Positions 1 through 5,304 of a DNA stretch of 6,693 bases are shown in pieces. How positions within the stretch are numbered: the first letter of the stretch is position 1; every line of letters begins with the position of its first letter. Below the pieces are notes generated by a model. That model saw only the letters and a program-made list of their open reading frames with translations. It was not told where the DNA came from and did no database searches. Source of the stretch: Helicobacteraceae bacterium (lineage in GTDB: Bacteria; Campylobacterota; Campylobacteria; Campylobacterales; Sulfurimonadaceae); NCBI GenBank assembly GCA_027056525.1, contig JALUKO010000365.1, positions 1-6,693 of the forward strand, in the 5' to 3' direction. A program made the translations under genes and the position numbers.

Positions 1-660
1 GATATTGCTATGGACTCACTTGCACAAAGTAAAAACAAAAGTGGAAAAATCAAGGACAATTTTGACAAGCGTGTAGAACTGCAAAGCTTTATAAACAGTA
101 TCAAAGATGCCACCGTGCCAGATATAGCTACACCTTACAGGGATAACTATTTTGCCGATAAGCTTCAAAGTGCTATTAAAATACTCGTCAAAAATCCAGA
201 TACAAAAGTTATCTCACTTGGCAGTGGAGGACTTGGCGGTTGGGATGATCATAGTGAGGGGAGAGAGTATAGAGACAGGATGCAAGATCTCTTTGGGGCA
301 CTCAAAAGTGCCATGGAGCATATCAAAGCAGAGAACAAGGAAGGCAATATAAACATAGTTATTTGGGGAGATTTCGGACGTGGAGTTAACCTTAACAACT
401 CTCTTGGCTGGGATCACGGAAATTTACAAAATGTATATATGCTTGGTGGTAGAAATTATTTTAATCATCTTGGTGTTGTCGGTGAGACAAAACTTGTCAA
501 AACAGGTGAAGTAAACCGTCTTTACCTACAACCTACAGAGAACTCCTATTGGTTTGAACCAGCGAGTGTTGCGGCGACGCTGTATAAGATATATGGTATC
601 ACCAATCCCCAATATCTTACCGGTGGCCACGGAAGTATAGAAGCCGGCTTGTTCACTTAA
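1..660 (+). CDS. DUF1501 family protein, C-terminal part (5' end outside window)
   Basis: The frame is open from the first base of the window (Asp-Ile-Ala before the first ATG at position 10), so this ATG is probably internal and the gene begins upstream. Counting from that Met, 216 residues remain, against roughly 400 or more for the family. The visible part has the C-terminal signatures of DUF1501 proteins, which belong to the alkaline phosphatase/sulfatase-like superfamily: GGWDDH (residues 76-81), GDFGR (120-124), an Asn pair (129-130) and WDHG (134-137) followed by the YMLGG strand. Family members are usually exported, often by Tat, and are often encoded beside a DUF1800 protein; their biochemical role is poorly defined. 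The gene ends in TAA and converges on the polyferredoxin gene. It is not part of the molybdoenzyme operon. Family assignment is fairly sure; function is unknown. Confidence 0.85.
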   Translation, partial: DIAMDSLAQSKNKSGKIKDNFDKRVELQSFINSIKDATVPDIATPYRDNYFADKLQSAIKILVKNPDTKVISLGSGGLGGWDDHSEGREYRDRMQDLFGALKSAMEHIKAENKEGNINIVIWGDFGRGVNLNNSLGWDHGNLQNVYMLGGRNYFNHLGVVGETKLVKTGEVNRLYLQPTENSYWFEPASVAATLYKIYGITNPQYLTGGHGSIEAGLFT

Positions 661-682
661 GCTTCAAACCTGCACTTCTTCA

Positions 683-1774
683 TCACATATCTCTAGCGAG
701 TGTAAATACATGGCTAAACTCCTCTTGATAGGAAGCACACCTGTCACACACAGGATCTCCTCCGCGATAGGGGTAGGGGCATCTGCACTCTACACACATA
801 ACCATCTCATAGTGAACGAGCTCTTCACCTCTGTCATAAGCGATATTTACAAGATCTATTCCCGGAAGTGTTGCTATGGCATCTGTTTTACAGATATGAT
901 CACAAATGCCACATGCTATACAGTTGCCTGTATTAAAATTAATCCCCTGCTTATCTTCTGTTGGCAGTAGCGCTTGTGTCGGGCAAAACTGGATACAGTC
1001 TCCACAGTTCGTACACGCTTCAAAGCTAATGGTCTTTTGAGCAAACAGATCAAAGTTACTTTCATGAAAAGTGTGAGATAACTTAGAGAGATTTCGCTTT
1101 AAAGCTTGTTTTAAATGCAAAAACTTTAAGGGCAAAGCACTTGTATTTGGATCCTTTTGATACTCTGCGGTCATTGTCAATGATGTTGTGGACTCTTCCT
1201 GTGCCGATTCTTTTACTTTTGTAAAAGCAGCTTTAAAAAGTGCCCGTCTGCTATTGTCCTCTTTAGGCCTGTGCTCAAGAGTTTCTACAGCGCCATCAAC
1301 ACCACAAAAAGAAAAAAAGTTGTTTGCTTTTGCTATCTCATCACGGATAAATTTCTCAACTTTTTGTTCTGTATTGAGAGCGCACTCCCCACAATGACTC
1401 AAATCACATTTTGGCATCTCATCACTATCAAGACCCATAGCGATATAATGGTGTGCATCAAAAACCCCTAAACAGGTTGTTGTTGTTTTACAAGAAAGCA
1501 GTCTTTCCTTATTCTCCTTAAAAGCCACAGTATAAGCATTTGGATCAAATCCTGCGATGCTAAGTGCTTCTGTCGGACAAGAGCCTATACACGCAGCACA
1601 CTCTATACATTCATTGGAAAAAAGTGTCAACTTATTTCTTACAATATGAAAAGCTCCCTGGGGACAAATATCAACACAGAGCCGGCACGCATTATGGTAG
1701 TAATCATTTCTTATGCAGTTGGTTCCACTATAAGAGAAAAGCTCACTTTTTTGAACAAATGTTATGCTACTCAT
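683..1774 (-). CDS. Polyferredoxin (four [4Fe-4S]-type motifs) with Cys-rich middle and zinc-ribbon-like tail
   Basis: This 363-residue iron-sulfur protein has no signal peptide and is probably cytoplasmic. From the chosen start there are two N-terminal cluster motifs, C20-x9-C30-x2-C33-x3-C37-Pro and C56/C59/C62/C66-Pro. Two more lie in the C-terminal half, C254/C257/C260/C264-Pro and C285/C288/C291/C295. The middle adds Cys 95, 101, 123, 128, 131 and 157, and the tail has C327, C330, C332, C343 and C346 in a zinc-ribbon-like arrangement. The start at 1774 is preferred over an in-frame ATG at 1780 because AGAGGA lies 8 nt before the former and only 2 nt before the latter. The gene overlaps the end of the TorD-like chaperone gene by 8 bp, so the two are very likely co-translated. 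Ferredoxins of this general build occur beside molybdoenzyme operons. A role in electron supply or cofactor maturation is inference; the precise function is unknown. Confidence 0.85.
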   Translation of the reverse strand: MSSITFVQKSELFSYSGTNCIRNDYYHNACRLCVDICPQGAFHIVRNKLTLFSNECIECAACIGSCPTEALSIAGFDPNAYTVAFKENKERLLSCKTTTTCLGVFDAHHYIAMGLDSDEMPKCDLSHCGECALNTEQKVEKFIRDEIAKANNFFSFCGVDGAVETLEHRPKEDNSRRALFKAAFTKVKESAQEESTTSLTMTAEYQKDPNTSALPLKFLHLKQALKRNLSKLSHTFHESNFDLFAQKTISFEACTNCGDCIQFCPTQALLPTEDKQGINFNTGNCIACGICDHICKTDAIATLPGIDLVNIAYDRGEELVHYEMVMCVECRCPYPYRGGDPVCDRCASYQEEFSHVFTLARDM

Positions 1775-2342
1775 GCACATCTTCCTCTAATGAAGCACAA
1801 TACTCATAGTCTGCTACCACAAATTCGGTAATAAAATCGCATATATCTCTGTAAAAAGGGGTAATTGCCATCGATTTCATTCCTATCATATAAGGGACAA
1901 CCCAGTTAAAAAGGTGCTCTTGCAAAAACCTGAACTGAGGTTTTTGTTCATCTCTAAAAATAAGTGTTTGCATAAAAGCAAGCTCAATAGAGAGATGATC
2001 AGGTGCCATCAGTTCTGTTTGATCCATATTAAGCTCAAAGCCGTTTTGATAGTAAAAATTCATTACAGGATTTTGTAGTCCAACAAGCGTTTCATTTTTT
2101 GCATCAAGGACAAAAGACTCTACAGCTTGGGTGTTGACCACAAACATTGATGAAAAATCTTCATTTAAAGCATCCAAAATCGTTGCATCATCATGAGTGG
2201 CAAACCACTCAACACTCTCACTTCCAAGAAGTTCAAGAAGTTCACTGTTACCCCTAAGGTCACTGATATATCTTTTATCCGGTGTTGATGCCATTGTTCT
2301 TGATAGAAATGCATATATATAGAGTCTATACTCTTTGTTCAT
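1767..2342 (-). CDS. TorD/DmsD-family molybdoenzyme maturation chaperone
   Basis: This 191-residue protein has no signal peptide and is predicted to be an all-helical cytoplasmic protein. It carries the TorD-family hallmark DHLSIELAFM (residues 115-124), preceded by the EDFSSMF segment (61-67), which matches the family's E-Y/F-xx-LF region, and followed by a helix ending in FNWVVPY (145-151). Chaperones of this family bind the Tat signal and apo form of a DMSO reductase-family catalytic subunit and hold it for cofactor insertion before export. The client is very probably the alpha subunit encoded upstream, by analogy with the D genes of perchlorate reductase and ethylbenzene dehydrogenase operons. 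The start ATG has AGGA 6 nt upstream. It lies 135 bp after the lipoprotein gene and overlaps the polyferredoxin gene. The family call is strong; the exact client is inferred from context. Confidence 0.88.
   Translation of the reverse strand: MNKEYRLYIYAFLSRTMASTPDKRYISDLRGNSELLELLGSESVEWFATHDDATILDALNEDFSSMFVVNTQAVESFVLDAKNETLVGLQNPVMNFYYQNGFELNMDQTELMAPDHLSIELAFMQTLIFRDEQKPQFRFLQEHLFNWVVPYMIGMKSMAITPFYRDICDFITEFVVADYEYCASLEEDVHE
1783..1788 (-). promoter_or_regulatory. Ribosome binding site of the polyferredoxin gene
   Basis: AGAGGA on the minus strand lies within the last codons of the chaperone gene. It is 8 nt from the ATG at 1774 but only 2 nt from the ATG at 1780. This spacing decides the start in favour of the downstream ATG, which overlaps the chaperone stop codon region. 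Confidence 0.6.
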
Positions 2343-2377
2343 CTGTAGTCCTATACTGTATAATATTTGGGATTTTT

Positions 2378-2383
2378 ATCATA
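2378..2383 (-). promoter_or_regulatory. Possible -10 box of a promoter for the chaperone-polyferredoxin pair
   Basis: The minus strand of the 111-bp AT-rich gap upstream of the chaperone gene contains TATGAT, one mismatch from the sigma-70 -10 consensus, about 35 nt before the start codon. A second candidate, TATTAT at 2360-2365, would leave a very short leader. No convincing -35 box is visible; Campylobacterota promoters often lack a conserved one. The location fits a separate promoter after the upstream terminator, but the assignment is weak. Confidence 0.3.
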
Positions 2384-2453
2384 ACTTCACTTATATGTAA
2401 GTACATCTGTAAAGTTAATTAAAGAGTGTAACAGAAGTCATAAGAAAAACACC

Positions 2454-2477
2454 TCTTAAAGCCATAGGGCTTTAAGA
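2454..2477 (-). terminator. Probable Rho-independent terminator after the lipoprotein gene
   Basis: A perfect 10-bp inverted repeat (TCTTAAAGCC / GGCTTTAAGA) with a 4-nt loop starts immediately after the lipoprotein TAA. On the minus strand it is followed, after 4 nt, by a run of five T. The stem is AT-rich with its GC pairs next to the loop, and the T run is short, so termination may be partial. Its position at the end of the alpha-beta-gamma-lipoprotein set supports the call. Confidence 0.6.
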
Positions 2478-2972
2478 TTATAAACAACCTTTAAAGAATG
2501 ACTTCTTAGGCGGTGGTGGCGCTTTAAATTCTTTCGCTAGTATTGTATTTGTAGCAGGGTCATAGTCACCAATAATAGTTACATCATTACGGTTGATACC
2601 CTCATCGATCTCATGAGCAGGTATAGCTGAAACATCCAGTTTGTATGTTACTCCATCTTTGTGTGAGTAGAGTACAATTTGAACATCTTTTTGAACACCC
2701 GGTTCTGTTTTTTTATAACATCCATCACTGCCACATGCATAATTTTCAAGATAACAATCTGTAAAAGCGCCTTGTGCAGCACAAGAATCTATGGTTAAGA
2801 AACCTTGCTTTTCCATATGCACAAGCTCAGGTTGCTCTTCGACCTTACTCTGAACCTTTTTTTCAACTTCAGCTTTAGAGACAGGGGCAACCTCTGAACT
2901 TGCAGTACAACCACTCAATCCAAATATGACGCCAAGCACTAAAACAGAAGAGATGAAATGTATCTTTTTCAT
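2478..2972 (-). CDS. Cysteine-rich lipoprotein of unknown function in the molybdoenzyme operon
   Basis: This is a 164-residue predicted lipoprotein. A Lys-containing N-terminus and a hydrophobic stretch lead to the lipobox L19-S-G-C22, so Cys22 should be lipidated and the protein anchored to a membrane on the periplasmic side. A charged, probably flexible linker (about 30-50) follows. Next comes a compact cluster of Cys 64, 73, 80 and 85, then a strand-rich region (about 95-148) ending in a proline run (152-155) and a C-terminal FFKGCL with Cys163. There is no CxxCH, so it is not a c-type cytochrome, and no known domain is recognised. Its ATG overlaps the gamma stop codon (TAATG), with GGAGG 7 nt upstream, so it is translationally coupled to gamma. 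It may tether the enzyme or help assemble it; both ideas are inference. Confidence 0.8.
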   Translation of the reverse strand: MKKIHFISSVLVLGVIFGLSGCTASSEVAPVSKAEVEKKVQSKVEEQPELVHMEKQGFLTIDSCAAQGAFTDCYLENYACGSDGCYKKTEPGVQKDVQIVLYSHKDGVTYKLDVSAIPAHEIDEGINRNDVTIIGDYDPATNTILAKEFKAPPPPKKSFFKGCL

Positions 2973-4171
2973 TATTCAACCTCCGCTTTAAGAGTTTTTA
3001 AATATGCCACGACATTGTCAATATCACCTGACTCCATCCATGAAAAGTCCGGCATTGTAGATACTCTCTTGCCATTTTCAAGATTATACCATGCATAATT
3101 ACTGTGGGCATTTCTGTTATAACCAGGGACAACCACGGCAGAAGGCTTCATTAAAGACTCTTTTATATAATCAACAGTAGCGTAGCCACCGATGTTTGTA
3201 AGAGATGGTCCCATCAAATTTGCAGCATCATTTGATGTCAGCTGATGACATGATGTACAGTTCGCCGCTGCGATCTCTTTCCCTTTTGCTGCATCACCTT
3301 CAGGCTCTTTTGTAAGCGCTTTGAGTAACTCTTCTCCACTGCTTTTACCATCAAGCTCAACCGCCAGCCAAGGGGTAAGATACTTTAGTCCGTTACGACC
3401 CATTTTTGCACCGTCCCAAACAGCAAATGCAACCGGAATAACACCTGCATCAAGGTTGACGTAGTCATCTTTAAGTGCTCGAGAGAGTGTACCTTCCCAC
3501 CCTTTAGTGGCATAGCCTATACGAGAATATGAATCGTTACTTCCATCTTTGATCTCCGTCATTGAACGGAAACCTTCACTTACAAAACTTCTCTCATAGT
3601 CGTTGCTTGCGAGTTTTTTTACACTTTTTTTAAACTTTGCAAGATCTTTGCCAAAAAGATCTGTTTGATTAGGGTTTACTTGATGGGCAACATCTCCCTC
3701 ACCATTAGGTTCAAAAATGCCCATAGCCTCCTTTTGAAGATGGATAACAACAGGACGACCTTCAGAACCCATACCTATGTATGGAAGCTTTGTCGGGTTA
3801 GAATACTCAGAAGCAAATTGCACAGCAAAACCATCTGAATAAACATCTGTCGCATATCCCTTTTGGATATTTTTCGTTCCATCAGGCCACTTGATCATAA
3901 ATGCAATTTTTGAGCCATTGTACACCGCAGCAACTTCTGCCTCTATAGCTTTGTTGTCTGCATTAAGTTCGTTTGCCTTTTTATCATTAAACTCTATGGT
4001 AGTTTGAGGATATAAAGTAATCTTTGAGAACTGTTTATTCTTCCAAACACTGGACTTGTAATTGACCTTATCTAAATTATCATCAACTTCAACTGCCAAT
4101 ATAACCGAGCTTGCAGCTAAAGCTGAAGCCATAATACCGGCTGCTAAAAATGTAGTTGCTAATTTTTTCAT
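2972..4171 (-). CDS. Molybdoenzyme gamma subunit: ethylbenzene-dehydrogenase-type heme b domain fused to cytochrome c
   Basis: This 399-residue periplasmic electron-transfer subunit starts with a Sec-type signal (Lys-Lys then a hydrophobic stretch to about residue 26). Residues about 30-275 resemble the heme b-binding gamma subunits of type II DMSO reductase enzymes, with the late landmark FAVWDG (249-254) followed by NGLKYLTPWLAVEL. In this family heme b is bound by Met and Lys; Met134 and a Lys in 256-263 are candidates, not proven. Residues about 290-399 form a monoheme cytochrome c domain with CTSCH (305-309), MGPSLTNIGG (320-329) and a probable distal ligand Met373 in TMPDF. Classical gamma subunits such as EbdC or SerC end after the heme b domain, so this is a fusion. 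AGGAGGA lies 8 nt before the ATG, which overlaps the beta stop codon. The fused heme c probably passes electrons to or from an external partner. Confidence 0.88.
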   Translation of the reverse strand: MKKLATTFLAAGIMASALAASSVILAVEVDDNLDKVNYKSSVWKNKQFSKITLYPQTTIEFNDKKANELNADNKAIEAEVAAVYNGSKIAFMIKWPDGTKNIQKGYATDVYSDGFAVQFASEYSNPTKLPYIGMGSEGRPVVIHLQKEAMGIFEPNGEGDVAHQVNPNQTDLFGKDLAKFKKSVKKLASNDYERSFVSEGFRSMTEIKDGSNDSYSRIGYATKGWEGTLSRALKDDYVNLDAGVIPVAFAVWDGAKMGRNGLKYLTPWLAVELDGKSSGEELLKALTKEPEGDAAKGKEIAAANCTSCHQLTSNDAANLMGPSLTNIGGYATVDYIKESLMKPSAVVVPGYNRNAHSNYAWYNLENGKRVSTMPDFSWMESGDIDNVVAYLKTLKAEVE

Positions 4172-5295
4172 TAATGATGTCCTCCTGCACTTGAATGACC
4201 ACCGAAGAAGTTCATTTTATGAGTTGGTTTTGTATATTTTCCAGCTATATAACGGTTATCTACCGGTGCCAATGGGTGCTGAGAATTTTCACGAGCAACC
4301 TCTTGGTAGTAGTTGTTATCTAAGCGGAACATATCTGAGTGTTGATATGCGATTAAAATATCCATAAGTTCACTCTCTCCCGTCTCTTTACGTTTTTTCA
4401 TCTCTGCTTTGAGTGTTTGTATAGAGGCATGTACTTCCGGGCCAAAAAGTTTTTCAAGCTCCTCGATCGGAAGACGGGTAGAACCCTCTATGATCTTACC
4501 ATCAGCATCAAATTTTGCCGGTGATTCGGTTGGTGGCACATAGTACACATTTGGTTGTGTACCGTAATCCGTTCTCAAACCTATCGCCACTTTGTACTTA
4601 TGTACAAGTTTATACACTTGAGAATCTTCATCATCTAAAAAACCGACAAAACGGATACGACCGACACACTGTTGTGCACACGCCGGTGGAAGCCCTTGTT
4701 CAATTCTTGGAAAACACAAGATACACTTCTCAGATTTTGAGATCTTTGGATTGAAATAGATCTTTTTATAAGGACATCCCGCTATACAATAGCGATACCC
4801 CTGACATCTGTCTAAATCAACCAACACAACACCATCCTGCTCACGCTTAAAGATAGCATCACGAGGACAGGCACTCAAACACCCAGGATTTGTACAGTGA
4901 TTACAGATACGAGGAAGATAGAAGAAATAGTTGTCTTGTGGAAAGACTCCTGCACCCTCATCTTCATCCCAGTTTGGACCCCATGTAGGTTCTACATTTG
5001 GCTCAAATGACGCACCTTCTTTGAGTGCATCATAGTTGTAATCCCAAGGGACACCATAGTCTGCTTCCAAATTTGGGATAATACCGGGTTGAAGATCACC
5101 CGCATCATCAAAACCACCACCAAGTTCCATCCAATTTTTAGGATACCCTGTACCCGGATATGTCTCAACATTATTCCAATACATATACTCACGACCATTA
5201 CGGTTGGTCCATTGGGTTTTACATGCTACAGTACATGTTTGGCACCCGATACATTTGTTCAGGTCCATAACCATTGCTAATTGTCTTTTTGACAT
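4171..5295 (-). CDS. Molybdoenzyme beta subunit, four-cluster iron-sulfur protein (type II DMSO reductase family)
   Basis: This 374-residue Fe-S subunit relays electrons between the Mo-cofactor subunit and heme b of gamma. Fifteen cluster cysteines fall in four groups: C15/C18/C21/C25; C131/C134/C139/C143; C164/C170/C174; and C191/C194/C206/C210. In the third group the second ligand position is Tyr167 (CQGYRYC), which predicts one [3Fe-4S] and three [4Fe-4S] clusters, as in NarH, EbdB and relatives. The N-terminal KCIGCQTCTVACK, the GPNWDEDEGAG segment (106-116) and YLPRICNHC (126-134) match the perchlorate reductase/ethylbenzene dehydrogenase beta group. There is no signal peptide, which fits co-export on the alpha subunit's Tat signal. 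The C-terminus is rich in Gly and His (365-374). AAGGAG lies 5 nt before the ATG and overlaps the alpha stop codon; the intergenic gap is 9 nt. The family is certain; the substrate is not. Confidence 0.93.
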   Translation of the reverse strand: MSKRQLAMVMDLNKCIGCQTCTVACKTQWTNRNGREYMYWNNVETYPGTGYPKNWMELGGGFDDAGDLQPGIIPNLEADYGVPWDYNYDALKEGASFEPNVEPTWGPNWDEDEGAGVFPQDNYFFYLPRICNHCTNPGCLSACPRDAIFKREQDGVVLVDLDRCQGYRYCIAGCPYKKIYFNPKISKSEKCILCFPRIEQGLPPACAQQCVGRIRFVGFLDDEDSQVYKLVHKYKVAIGLRTDYGTQPNVYYVPPTESPAKFDADGKIIEGSTRLPIEELEKLFGPEVHASIQTLKAEMKKRKETGESELMDILIAYQHSDMFRLDNNYYQEVARENSQHPLAPVDNRYIAGKYTKPTHKMNFFGGHSSAGGHH

Positions 5296-5304
5296 CTATG
5301 CTCC

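Noticed and set aside
641..650. Perfect 10-bp palindrome AAGCCGGCTT near the end of the DUF1501 gene
   Set aside because: It lies in coding sequence, has no loop or T run and no second copy was seen; chance is the simplest explanation.
1775..1780. Upstream ATG at 1780 as the polyferredoxin start
   Set aside because: The Shine-Dalgarno sequence is only 2 nt from it, against 8 nt for the ATG at 1774; the difference is just two residues.
2972..4171. Naming the operon pcrABCD (perchlorate reductase)
   Set aside because: Gene order A-B-C-D is similar, but PcrC is a multiheme cytochrome c while this gamma has a heme b domain plus a single CxxCH, and no chlorite dismutase gene is in view.
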